Shown piece after piece: positions 33,200 to 41,176 of a stretch of 64,000 nt of DNA. This DNA is from Candidatus Hadarchaeales archaeon. Its GTDB lineage: Archaea > Hadarchaeota > Hadarchaeia > Hadarchaeales > WYZ-LMO6. Positions within the stretch are counted from its first letter, which is position 1. Every line of letters starts with the position of its first letter. The translations under genes and the position numbers were made by a program. The notes under the pieces were generated by a model that worked only from the letters and a program-made list of their open reading frames with translations, made no database searches and was not told the origin of the DNA. The DNA lies in the NCBI GenBank assembly GCA_038736355.1, contig JAVYML010000003.1:248001-312000 (forward strand). Direction: 5' to 3'.

Positions 33200-34405
33200 A
33201 TGAAGAACGAAGTCGTAATAGTGGACTACCTACGGTCTCCCTTCTCTAGGTCCAGACCTAGGGAGCCAGATAGAGACGCTTTCAACAGGTTGAGGATGGA
33301 TGTGGTGCTGGGGATGCTGTACAGAAAGCTCGTAGAAAGAACTGGAGTGAAACCGGAGGAAATAGACGAAGTTATCTCAGGTTGTGCCTTGCCTGTCAAG
33401 GAGAATTGGAGCTACGGAGGCAGGTTTCCAGTTTTCCTAGCGGAGTTACCCGAGACGGTGCCAGCTATTTTCGTAGAAAAACAGTGCGCTTCCTCCATGG
33501 TGGCCATCAGGGTGGGAGCCTTGGAAATCATGGCTGGGTTCTCCGACATCGTATTGGTAGGGGGATACGAGCACATGACGCACGTTCCCATGCAGGCGGA
33601 GTACATGCTGGAGTTTGTAGATCCCTGTCCGGACCTCATGACGGATCCCAGATACGAGAAATACGATCTGGTAACCGGTATGAACATGGGATTGACGGCG
33701 GAGAAGTTGGCCGAGATGAGAAAAGATGTGATCACCAAAGAGGACATGGACAAATGGTCCGTAGAAAGTCACATGAAAGCTGCCAAGGCTTTGGAGGAGG
33801 GATACTTCAAGGGTGAGATAATGCCCGTAGAGGCACCTCAGGCCGATGGGACCATCATGAAGGTGGACAGGGACCTTTCGATAAGACCTGATACCACACT
33901 GGAGAAGATAGCCTCCTTGCCCCCCGCTTTCAAGGAAGGCGGAGTAATCACGGCGGGTAACTCTTCTCCCCTGAACGCTGGTGCCACCGCCATGATGCTG
34001 ATGTCCCGCAAAAAGGCCGAAGAATACGGACTAAAACCCATGGCTTCCATCGTTTCCCTAGGCTGGGGAGCGGTGAACCCAGGAGTGATGGGAAGGGGTC
34101 CCGTGCCCGCGAGCAGGATGGCCCTCAAGAAGGCCGGACTAAAAGTGGAGGACATCGACTACTGGGAAATTAATGAAGCCTTTGCCATCGTCACCCTGAA
34201 CGCCATCTACGAGTTACAGATTGACCCGAAAAGGGTAAACATAAAGGGCGGAGCCATAGCCATAGGACATCCGCTGGGTGCCAGTGGATGCAGACTGGTA
34301 GGTACCCTTGCTAGAATCTTACAGGAGAAAAGGGCAACCTACGGTCTGGCCACGCCCTGTGTGGGTGGTGGACAGGGGGAGGCCGTAATTATAAAGAGGG
34401 AATAA
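33200..34405 (+). CDS. Thiolase (acetyl-CoA acetyltransferase family)
   Basis: A 401-residue thiolase with the nucleophile Cys in IFVEKQCASSMVAI near 90, the catalytic His in AIGHPLGASGCR near 353, and the second Cys in TPCVGGGQGEAVI near 384. It can condense two acetyl-CoA or cleave 3-ketoacyl-CoA. The His and GGGQG motifs are of the degradative/biosynthetic thiolase type, not the zinc-linked archaeal type. Upstream MKKGEKNGSK (33170) lies over the TATA box, so I chose ATG 33200. A T-rich terminator follows. It is distant from the second thiolase at 47007. Confidence 0.9.
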   Translation: MKNEVVIVDYLRSPFSRSRPREPDRDAFNRLRMDVVLGMLYRKLVERTGVKPEEIDEVISGCALPVKENWSYGGRFPVFLAELPETVPAIFVEKQCASSMVAIRVGALEIMAGFSDIVLVGGYEHMTHVPMQAEYMLEFVDPCPDLMTDPRYEKYDLVTGMNMGLTAEKLAEMRKDVITKEDMDKWSVESHMKAAKALEEGYFKGEIMPVEAPQADGTIMKVDRDLSIRPDTTLEKIASLPPAFKEGGVITAGNSSPLNAGATAMMLMSRKKAEEYGLKPMASIVSLGWGAVNPGVMGRGPVPASRMALKKAGLKVEDIDYWEINEAFAIVTLNAIYELQIDPKRVNIKGGAIAIGHPLGASGCRLVGTLARILQEKRATYGLATPCVGGGQGEAVIIKRE

Positions 34406-34415
34406 AAGCTTCCCT

Positions 34416-34435
34416 AATTTTATTTTTTTTCCTTT
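34416..34435 (+). terminator. T-rich archaeal terminator after the thiolase
   Basis: A run rich in T (TAATTTTATTTTTTTTCCTT) starts 10 bp after the thiolase stop and before tRNA-Leu. Archaeal RNA polymerase stops at such oligo-T stretches without a hairpin. Confidence 0.6.
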
Positions 34436-34449
34436 ACCAAAAGAGACAG

Positions 34450-34536
34450 GCGGGGGTGCCCGAGCCTGGTCAAAGGGGCAGGACTTAAGATCCTGTGACC
34501 TTAGGGTCGTCGAGAGTTCAAATCTCTCCCCCCGCA
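34450..34536 (+). tRNA. tRNA-Leu (TAA anticodon)
   Basis: An 87-nt class II tRNA with a long variable arm (TGACCTTAGGGTCGTC). Acceptor GCGGGGG/CCCCCGC, anticodon stem CAGGA/TCCTG with loop CTTAAGA gives anticodon TAA. The T arm is GAGAG-TTCAAAT-CTCTC. CCA is encoded (34537-34539). No intron. It reads TTA codons. Confidence 0.95.
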
Positions 34537-34539
34537 CCA

Positions 34540-34727
34540 ACAAATTTAGATCGTGATCGACAGCTAATATCCAGAAACCAATTCAACATGGTGAAATCCT
34601 ATTTTGTCCTGCCATATAGAGGTCGGCCTCGATCAAAAACTGCCGGTGGTTTGGCAGAGATACATTCTTCAAACCGACATCACGCTAGTTCAAAGGGGTC
34701 TCAACTTCGTTCTTGAACACGTTCTAC
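34540..34727. other. Intergenic stretch, no gene recognised
   Basis: About 190 bp between tRNA-Leu and the end of a minus-strand gene. Short open frames cross it on the plus strand, but none has family features or continuous coding bias. I see no repeat, no RNA element and no transposon end. It could hold the remains of an older gene inserted by the tRNA. Confidence 0.4.
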
Positions 34728-35195
34728 CTATAACTTCCCCAGTTCTTCCAAGAGCTCTGCTACTTTCTCAGCCGTCTTTCCCACCCTTTCCACACATTTC
34801 TCCAGTTTTTCGGGGGACCTCAGGAAGAGCATTACTTGATTGACATCGAACCAATCCGTTCCTGTAAGTTCTTTGCAAGAGGTGGTACCATATTCCTCCA
34901 AAAACCACTTCACCAGTCGTTGAGCTGGATCAAAAGCTTCCAGAAGTCCCTCGATTCCTTCTTCCATCCGAATCCTCCCCGTCTTTAAACCAAGAACCAA
35001 CAGACCCCCAGTAAGGGCTCCACAAGTTAGTCCCGAGTACATGCCTCCTACCAAAGAACCCGAAGCCTTGAAAAGGGTGTCATCCCCCAATTGCAGCGTC
35101 TCCTGGAAGGCGCGTATCACCGCTTGGGAACACCCATGAAATTCTCTTTCATATTTAGAAGCCAGTTCCCCCACCTTCCTCTTAATCGGCTCCAC
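34728..35195 (-). CDS. C_GCAxxG_C_C family protein (cysteine-rich redox family)
   Basis: A 155-residue helical protein. It shows the family's cysteine pattern: HGCSQAVIRAF near 21, YSGLTCGALTGGLLVLG near 57 (the GCA/CGAL part), then YGTTSCKELTG and LEKCVERVG. Proteins of this family are widespread in anaerobes and often sit near selenium or metal genes; their function is not established. TTCATGGGTG sequences upstream do not show a clear ribosome site. It stands alone. Confidence 0.75.
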   Translation of the reverse strand: MEPIKRKVGELASKYEREFHGCSQAVIRAFQETLQLGDDTLFKASGSLVGGMYSGLTCGALTGGLLVLGLKTGRIRMEEGIEGLLEAFDPAQRLVKWFLEEYGTTSCKELTGTDWFDVNQVMLFLRSPEKLEKCVERVGKTAEKVAELLEELGKL

Positions 35196-35225
35196 AAACG
35201 TGTTTCAACGTTCCACATTAAAGGG

Positions 35226-36020
35226 TTAGGGCACGGAGAGAGGACACATCCTTTCCAAGAGAACCCTATCCCAAGCCTCCAACACCGTGAGCGTGAGGTT
35301 CCTGGTGCCCGGAAGGCTGTAAAAAGGACTGGTTTCCCATTCCCACTCCTTTCTTCCAGGAAGCAACCATTCCGCCACGTGCTTTCCCCCAACGGAAGTA
35401 TTCTCCAGTTTCCACGTTACAGCCAACACGTAGGCGGGGAGGTCCCCGCGGTTGAAAAGCTCGACCTTTACGGACCTCAGCTCGTAAAAGTTGAAACAGT
35501 TATTCTCCAGCATCTTCCCCTTATCCGCCCAGGGATAGTTCTCCAGCAAGCTTTCAATGAACTCTTCCAGTTTCCTCTCCGGATCCTCCCCCGGATACAT
35601 CCTTTGCACTTCCTTCAACAGGTTTTCCAAAGGCCAGCTCTCTCCCCTCCATTCAAAGGATACCTTCCCAATTTCCAGGCTGGGCCCTGAGAAGGGGAGA
35701 AGATTTTCCGCTATTTTCTTTCCTCGGTATTCGAAAAGGAGTCGATAGGTCCCACCTTGGGGGGAAACCCCCTTCGGAGAGAAGAGGAGGGAAGCCTTCG
35801 AAACATTTTCCAACAAAAAAGCGTTATCGATTTTCCTTCCTTCGGGACTGAAGAGGATGACCTGAACCCCTTTTTGGGTGGAGTAGGAGAGCTCCAGCTC
35901 CAAGTTCTCTCCAGGAACCAACGAATAGCCTAGAAACTTAAACTTGGGGCCTTCTTCCCGCAAAAAATACCAACTCCCCAGCAAGAAGAAAACTAAAAGG
36001 AAAAGGAGTACTTTTCTCAT
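35226..36020 (-). CDS. Membrane-anchored protein of unknown function
   Basis: I do not recognise this 264-residue protein. An N-terminal hydrophobic helix (MRKVLLFLLVFFLLGSWYF, 1-19) is a signal anchor; there is no lipobox cysteine. The outer part has two beta-rich regions (30-120 and 170-264) resembling immunoglobulin-like strands, for example LEVELFNRGDLPAYVLAVTWKL. A short helical segment with PLENLLKEVQRMYPGEDPERK lies between. It likely faces the outside of the cell. It is divergent from an MBL gene with a 59-bp gap. Confidence 0.55.
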   Translation of the reverse strand: MRKVLLFLLVFFLLGSWYFLREEGPKFKFLGYSLVPGENLELELSYSTQKGVQVILFSPEGRKIDNAFLLENVSKASLLFSPKGVSPQGGTYRLLFEYRGKKIAENLLPFSGPSLEIGKVSFEWRGESWPLENLLKEVQRMYPGEDPERKLEEFIESLLENYPWADKGKMLENNCFNFYELRSVKVELFNRGDLPAYVLAVTWKLENTSVGGKHVAEWLLPGRKEWEWETSPFYSLPGTRNLTLTVLEAWDRVLLERMCPLSVP

Positions 36021-36079
36021 TCTCTCTTCTCTCGAGAAAAATGGAATAAAGCTTTATCGAACTTTCCTGATGGTATCTG

Positions 36080-37000
36080 ATGGTCTGGGTGGAAGAACCC
36101 AAAACGATAGAGCTCTCTCCGGGAGTTTATGCTTACCTTCAGCCAAAGGGGGAGTGGTTCGTAAACAACACGGGTTTCTTGGTGGGAAAAAGGGAAGTAG
36201 TGGTGATCGACTCCGTGGCAAGTGTTAAAAGGGCGGAAAGGTTCCTAGCGGAAATCAGAAGGATCACTGACCTTCCCATCAAATACCTCATCAACACCCA
36301 TGCCCACCCCGATCATCTTTGGACCAACCATCTCTTCCATCCTTCCCTCACCATCTGTCATTCCAGGTGCAGGGAGGAGACTCTCAGGGAAAGAGAGGTG
36401 GATCCCTCCCTTTACTTGGCCCTCTTTCCGGAATTGGAGGTGGGAGGGGTCAAGGTCTGTCCCCAAGACCTGACTTTCGAACAAAGCCTCACCCTGTACC
36501 AAGAAACGGAAGAGGGGGAGAGGGAAATCAGGATGATACATCCAGGTCCCGCCCATACCCGGGGAGATCTTTTCCTCCACTTGCCAGAAGAAGGGGTGGT
36601 CTTTTGTGGCGATCTTCTCTTTTCTCCCCCCTGTACTCCCTTCGTCCTCATGGGATCCGTGAGGGGATCCATCAAAACCCTTGAGCTCCTCCGGAACCTC
36701 CAGGCCAGAGTTTACGTGCCCGGACATGGTCCACTCAGTTGGGGTGGGAAAGCGCTGGAAGAGGCCAGGGAATATCTGGAAATGATCTGGAGGGAGGCAG
36801 AAAGGGGGTTGAAAGAAGGAAAATCCGTGGAAGAGGTGATAGGGGGCCTAGAACTGGGGAAGTATGCAAGCTGGAGGGAAAGGGAGAGGCTACTGGGAAA
36901 CTTGGAAAGGGCCTATCGGGAACTGAGGGGTGAACCGCACATGGAGAGGGAAGAGGTCCTACAGGTAATGGTGAGGATGTGGGAGCTAAGAAAGGAATGA
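36080..37000 (+). CDS. MBL-fold hydrolase
   Basis: A 306-residue metallo-beta-lactamase-fold protein with the HxHxDH motif in INTHAHPDHLWTNHLF (near 74-79), HPGPAHTRGDLFLHLP near 155 (His), FCGDLLFSP (bridging Asp near 178) and YVPGHGPLSWGG (last His near 216). A C-terminal helical region (230-306) is rich in Glu and Arg. The active-site order is that of the cyclase/quinohemoprotein-type MBL proteins. Substrate unknown. It starts a long plus-strand operon: its stop overlaps the truA ATG by 4 bp. Confidence 0.82.
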   Translation: MVWVEEPKTIELSPGVYAYLQPKGEWFVNNTGFLVGKREVVVIDSVASVKRAERFLAEIRRITDLPIKYLINTHAHPDHLWTNHLFHPSLTICHSRCREETLREREVDPSLYLALFPELEVGGVKVCPQDLTFEQSLTLYQETEEGEREIRMIHPGPAHTRGDLFLHLPEEGVVFCGDLLFSPPCTPFVLMGSVRGSIKTLELLRNLQARVYVPGHGPLSWGGKALEEAREYLEMIWREAERGLKEGKSVEEVIGGLELGKYASWRERERLLGNLERAYRELRGEPHMEREEVLQVMVRMWELRKE

Positions 37001-37797
37001 GGATCGCCCTGAGAATCGCGTATGAAGGCTCCTCTTGGTTCGGATTTGCCCGCCAACCTGGAAAACGCACGGTGGAGGGAGTACTCCTCCAAGCCCTTTC
37101 GAAGGCGGGTTTGATGGAGACTCCCGAAGGGGCTGGATACGAAGCTGCCGCTAGGACCGACAGGGGGGTAAGTGCCATAGGACAAGTGGTGGCCCTCACT
37201 TCCAGATACCTTCCTACTCCGGAAGAACTGAATTCCTTTCTTCCCCCAGACCTCACCATCCTCTCGGTAAAGGAGGTCCCCCCCACCTTTCGACCCAGAA
37301 GGGAAGCCCTTTTCAGACATTACAGATACGTCCTCCCTCTTCCTCACCCCTTCGACCTCCACGAAGCGAGAAGGGGGGCCAAGTTTTTGGAAACTACCCA
37401 CACCTTCGCCCCTTTTTGTAAACCAGAACCAGGTCGCCCTCTTTCCTCCAAACTCTTCCTGGTGGGGATAAGGGCGGAAGGGGGGATACTGAAGGCGGAC
37501 TTCATAGCCACCAACTTCCTCTACCACCAGGTGAGGAGGATGATGGGAGCCCTGCTCTTGGTGGGAAAAGGAGAAAGGAAGGTGGAGGACCTTTGGAAAC
37601 TCAGTAGAGAAGGGGGAAGGGGATGGGAACCCGCACCCTGTGAGGGTCTTTTCCTTATGAAGGTGGGATACAAGGATCTCCTCCTACCACCCAACCCATC
37701 TGCCGTGAAGAGGTTCGAGGATTATCTCTCCCAAGTCCCCAGCTTAGGAAATGCTGAAATGCGCAGGATCTTGAGGGAAGAACTGGGGTTTAAATAG
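36997..37797 (+). CDS. truA: tRNA pseudouridine synthase A (TruA)
   Basis: A 266-residue TruA-family enzyme making pseudouridine at tRNA positions 38-40. The catalytic Asp is in AAARTDRGVSAIGQVV near 46, with YRYVLP (near 106) and FIATNFLYHQVRRMMGALL (near 170) as the second and third motifs. ATG 36997 overlaps the MBL stop (ATGA); a GTG at 36979 adds six residues. The last 30 residues are an extension. It begins the truA-proBAC-coaD-coaBC-pok operon. Confidence 0.92.
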   Translation: MRIALRIAYEGSSWFGFARQPGKRTVEGVLLQALSKAGLMETPEGAGYEAAARTDRGVSAIGQVVALTSRYLPTPEELNSFLPPDLTILSVKEVPPTFRPRREALFRHYRYVLPLPHPFDLHEARRGAKFLETTHTFAPFCKPEPGRPLSSKLFLVGIRAEGGILKADFIATNFLYHQVRRMMGALLLVGKGERKVEDLWKLSREGGRGWEPAPCEGLFLMKVGYKDLLLPPNPSAVKRFEDYLSQVPSLGNAEMRRILREELGFK

Positions 37798-37821
37798 GGT
37801 AAAAGGGGGGAATTTTCAGGT

Positions 37822-38607
37822 ATGGGGAGAGATTTCTCGAAGGTGAAGAGGATCGTGGTAAAAGTTGGTACTAGCAGCCTCACGGACAAGTATTCTCGGC
37901 TGGATTATCAAAAGGTGAGAAAGATCGTGAGAGAAGTCATGGACCTCAGAAAAAAGGGAAAGGAAGTGCTGCTGGTAACTTCTGGAGCCATAGGCGCTGG
38001 AGTGGGTAGGTTGGGGATGAGGAAGAGACCCAAGGAATTGCCCATGTTACAGGCCGCGGCCGCGGTAGGTCAGGGAATTCTGATGAGGGTTTATGAAAAG
38101 TACTTTGGAAAATATGGGCAACCCATAGCCCAGCTCCTCCTCACCAAGGAAGATTTTTTCGACAAGGAAAGGAGTAAGAACCTGAGAAACACCCTTAGGG
38201 TTCTTCGCCAATGGGGAGTGATACCCGTGGTCAACGAAAATGACAGTGTGGCAGTGGAGGAGATAAAGTTCGGGGATAACGACCTTCTCTCAGCCCATTT
38301 GGCCATCCTCTCTGAAGCCGATCTCTTGGTCCTCCTTTCGGACGTGAACGGCCTCTACACAGGAGATCCTAAACATGATAGGAAAGCAAAACTCCTCCAC
38401 GAAGTGAGGGAATTCACCCCCCAACTGGAGAGGCTGGCAAAGGGCAAAAGTTTTGGAGGGATGAGAACCAAACTACAAGCAGCCAAAATGGCCTGCTCCG
38501 CAGGCATACCCGTGGTGGTAGCCAGAGCTGGAGAAAGGAAGGTGCTGGAGCGTTTGCTTTCGGGGGAAAAGGTGGGTACCCTCTTCCTGCCGGAGGAGAA
38601 AAAATGA
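37822..38607 (+). CDS. proB: Glutamate 5-kinase
   Basis: A 261-residue amino-acid kinase, first step of proline synthesis. VVKVGTSSLTD (near 12), LLVTSGAIGAGVGRLG (near 49), NENDSVAVEEIKFGDNDLLSA (near 137) and LSDVNGLYTGDP (near 173) are all typical. The C-terminal PUA domain of E. coli ProB (367 residues) is missing; the short form is common in archaea and some bacteria. The stop overlaps the proA ATG (ATGA). Confidence 0.95.
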   Translation: MGRDFSKVKRIVVKVGTSSLTDKYSRLDYQKVRKIVREVMDLRKKGKEVLLVTSGAIGAGVGRLGMRKRPKELPMLQAAAAVGQGILMRVYEKYFGKYGQPIAQLLLTKEDFFDKERSKNLRNTLRVLRQWGVIPVVNENDSVAVEEIKFGDNDLLSAHLAILSEADLLVLLSDVNGLYTGDPKHDRKAKLLHEVREFTPQLERLAKGKSFGGMRTKLQAAKMACSAGIPVVVARAGERKVLERLLSGEKVGTLFLPEEKK

Positions 38608-39920
38608 AACTACTGGAAAGCGTTAGGAAGGCTAGAGAGGCCTCCCTCCAAATGGCCACCCTACGTACGGAGGTAAAAGATGCCGCTCTCAGGGAGGCGG
38701 CCAAGGCCGTGAGGGAACATCGGACCGAACTCTTGGAAGCCAATACTAGGGATTTGAAGATCGCTGAGAGGAGGAGACTCTCCAAGCCCCTCTTGGAAAG
38801 ACTGAAGCTGAACGAATCCAAACTGGAAGCCATTTCCAAGATGATAGAGAGTGTAGCCCAGCTGGAAGATCCTGTGGGAAAGACCCTTTACGCCTGTGAA
38901 CTGGACGAAGGATTGGAACTTTACCGGGTGTCCTGTCCGATAGGAGTAGTGGGAGCCATCTTCGAGTCCAGACCAGATGTCCTTCCCCAAATCTCCTCCC
39001 TTTGCCTGAAGTCCGGAAACGCCGTGATCCTCAAGGGTGGGAGGGAGGCCACCCACTCCAATCGGGCCTTCTTTAAGCTCATGAAGGAGGCGACGGAAGG
39101 AAAGGGGGTACCGGAGGGATGGATACAGCTGGTGGAAGGAAGGGAGGAGGTGAGGAAACTCCTGAAGCTGGAAGAATATGTGGACCTGCTAGTTCCTCGG
39201 GGAAGCAAAGAATTCATTAAGTTCATTCAAAGGAATACCAGGATTCCCGTCCTCGGGCATGCGGAAGGTGTTTGTCATGTGTATGTGGACGAATATGCAG
39301 ATTTCGAGAAGGCCTTGGAGATATGCTACGATTCCAAGGTCCAATATCCAGCTGTCTGCAACGCTGCGGAGAAAGTATTGGTACATGCAAAAATAGCGGA
39401 AGAGTTCCTGCCCAGACTGGTGGAGATGTACTCCAAAGCCGGAGTGGAAGTGAGGGGATGCGAACGTACGAGGAAGATCGTGAAGGTGAAAAGGGCCAAG
39501 GAAGAGGACTGGTATGCCGAATACCTCGATCTCATCATAGCCGTGAAGGTGGTAGACAGCGTGGAAGAGGCCATTTCCCACATCAACCACTACGGCTCCA
39601 AACACACCGACGCCATCGTCACGGAGGACAGAGAAACCGCTGTGAAGTTCATGGAGAGGGTGGATTCTTCCTCCGTGATGTGGAATGCTTCCACCAGGTT
39701 CAGCGACGGCTACAGGTATGGACTTGGAGCAGAAGTGGGAATAAGTACGGGAAAGCTCCATGCGAGGGGTCCCGTGGGGCTGGAAGGGCTCACCACGTAT
39801 AAATACTATTTGGTGGGGAAAGGGCACACGGTGGCTCCTTACCTATCCTCCCCTCCCAGACCTTTCCTCCACCGTCGACTGGAAAGAACTTGGGAAGAGG
39901 TGAGGGAGGGAAGGGTCTGA
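38604..39920 (+). CDS. proA: Glutamate-5-semialdehyde dehydrogenase (gamma-glutamyl phosphate reductase)
   Basis: A 438-residue aldehyde dehydrogenase-family enzyme of proline synthesis. The NADPH domain shows IGVVGAIFESRPDVLPQIS near 112 and LKSGNAVILKGGREA near 134; the catalytic Cys is in QYPAVCNAAEKVLVH near 256; the C-terminus has EVGISTGKLHARGPVGLEGL near 376. After residue 415 it has a short extension rich in Pro and Arg. Overlaps proB (ATGA) and, by about 30 bp, the start of proC. Confidence 0.95.
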   Translation: MKLLESVRKAREASLQMATLRTEVKDAALREAAKAVREHRTELLEANTRDLKIAERRRLSKPLLERLKLNESKLEAISKMIESVAQLEDPVGKTLYACELDEGLELYRVSCPIGVVGAIFESRPDVLPQISSLCLKSGNAVILKGGREATHSNRAFFKLMKEATEGKGVPEGWIQLVEGREEVRKLLKLEEYVDLLVPRGSKEFIKFIQRNTRIPVLGHAEGVCHVYVDEYADFEKALEICYDSKVQYPAVCNAAEKVLVHAKIAEEFLPRLVEMYSKAGVEVRGCERTRKIVKVKRAKEEDWYAEYLDLIIAVKVVDSVEEAISHINHYGSKHTDAIVTEDRETAVKFMERVDSSSVMWNASTRFSDGYRYGLGAEVGISTGKLHARGPVGLEGLTTYKYYLVGKGHTVAPYLSSPPRPFLHRRLERTWEEVREGRV

Positions 39921-40702
39921 AGGTGGGAATCGTGGGGGGAGGGAGGCTCGGATCCTCCCTCTTGAGGGGCCTGCTGAGGGCGGGATTCTCCCAAAGTGAA
40001 CTCATGGTTTGCGAAAAGGATGAAGAAAAGGCCAAGAACCTCTCCCTCCAGTTCGGCGTGAGGGTGGTGAAGGAATGCGGTCCCCTCCTAGAAGATTCGG
40101 AAGTGATCTTCATAGCCGTAAAACCCAAGGAGCTCGAGGAGGTGCTGGAGGAGATGGAAGGGAAAGTGGAGGGTAAAATCGTTCTTTCCTGCGTGGCTGG
40201 CGTTCCCCTCGAAAGGATGGAGGGGAAATTGAAGGGAGCGAGGGCCTTCAGACTCATGCCCAATTTAGCCTGCTCGGTGGGGGAAGGGGCGATGGTCTAT
40301 TCCTCTAGAACGGGGGGGGAGGAAGAGAGGAGAAAGGTGGAGGAGCTTTTGGAAAAATTGGGAACACCCCTGGAAGTCCCAGAGGAGAAAATGAATGTCA
40401 TAACCGCCCTCAGCGGGAGTGGTCCGGCTTATTTCTCCCTGGTAATCCAAGCGCTCGCTGAGGCGGCGGAAGAACTCGGGGTGCCCAGGAAGGAAGCTCT
40501 GAAGCTGGCCTCCCAAACGGCCAAGGGAACTGGAAAGATGTTGCTGGAACTGGAACTCGAGCCAGAGGAACTCATAAGGATGGTTGCCTCACCAGGAGGG
40601 ACCACGGAGGCTGCCCTCGGGGAACTGGAAAAGGGAAAGGTTTTTGAGGCCTTCAAGCGAGCCTTAAAGGTCGCTTGGAAAAGGGCTGGAGAGCTGGGAT
40701 GA
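39890..40702 (+). CDS. proC: Pyrroline-5-carboxylate reductase
   Basis: About 270 residues, final step of proline synthesis. It has the Rossmann motif GIVGGGRLGSSLLRG, IFIAVKPKELEEVL near 94, RLMPNLACSVGEG near 140 and the C-terminal SGSGPAYFSLVIQALAEAA (near 180). The start is uncertain: TTG 39890 overlaps proA by 31 bp; CTG 39917 and GTG 39923 are alternatives closer to the expected N-terminus KVGIVGGG. I kept TTG as the conventional choice. The stop overlaps the coaD ATG. Confidence 0.9.
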   Translation: MGRGEGGKGLKVGIVGGGRLGSSLLRGLLRAGFSQSELMVCEKDEEKAKNLSLQFGVRVVKECGPLLEDSEVIFIAVKPKELEEVLEEMEGKVEGKIVLSCVAGVPLERMEGKLKGARAFRLMPNLACSVGEGAMVYSSRTGGEEERRKVEELLEKLGTPLEVPEEKMNVITALSGSGPAYFSLVIQALAEAAEELGVPRKEALKLASQTAKGTGKMLLELELEPEELIRMVASPGGTTEAALGELEKGKVFEAFKRALKVAWKRAGELG

Positions 40703-41166
40703 AGTTCAAAAAAGTGGCTGCCGGCGGAACCTTTGACCATCTCCACGCAGGTCATTTAGCCCTCCTGAGAAAGGCTTTCGAGGTGGGTGAGAAGGTATAT
40801 TTGGGAGTTTGTTCGGATGAAATGGCCAGGAGCAAGGGATGCGAAATACAACCTTTGGGGCAAAGGCTGGGAAGGCTGTTGGAAACCGTTTTCACGGAAT
40901 TTGGAGAGGAGAGGGTAGAGGTGGTGGTGATCAGGGACCCCTATGGTCCTGCGGTTTCAGACCCGGAGCTGGAGGCCATCGTGGTGAGTCCCGAAACGAG
41001 GGAAAGGGCGGAGGAGATCAATAGAATAAGAAGGGAGAGGGGTCTGAGGGAACTCCAAATTCTGGAAATCCCCTTCGTTCTAGCAGAGGATGGAAAGCCC
41101 ATCTCCTCGACGCGGATAAGGAGGGGAGAAATAGACGAACATGGCAAACTAATTAAGAAGGAATAG
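40699..41166 (+). CDS. coaD: Phosphopantetheine adenylyltransferase (archaeal CoaD)
   Basis: A 155-residue nucleotidyltransferase of CoA synthesis, transferring AMP to 4'-phosphopantetheine. The T-x-GHxH-type motif is AGGTFDHLHAGHLALL (residues 8-23) and the ISSTRIR motif is near 140. This is the archaeal/eukaryotic-type enzyme rather than bacterial CoaD. ATG 40699 overlaps the proC stop (ATGA). It precedes coaBC and pantoate kinase, making a compact CoA-synthesis block. Confidence 0.92.
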   Translation: MKFKKVAAGGTFDHLHAGHLALLRKAFEVGEKVYLGVCSDEMARSKGCEIQPLGQRLGRLLETVFTEFGEERVEVVVIRDPYGPAVSDPELEAIVVSPETRERAEEINRIRRERGLRELQILEIPFVLAEDGKPISSTRIRRGEIDEHGKLIKKE

Positions 41167-41176
41167 GAAAATCCTC

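Noticed and set aside
34540-34727. Possible transposase remnant after tRNA-Leu
   Set aside because: Short translated pieces do not align to any transposase motif I know, and there are no terminal inverted repeats.
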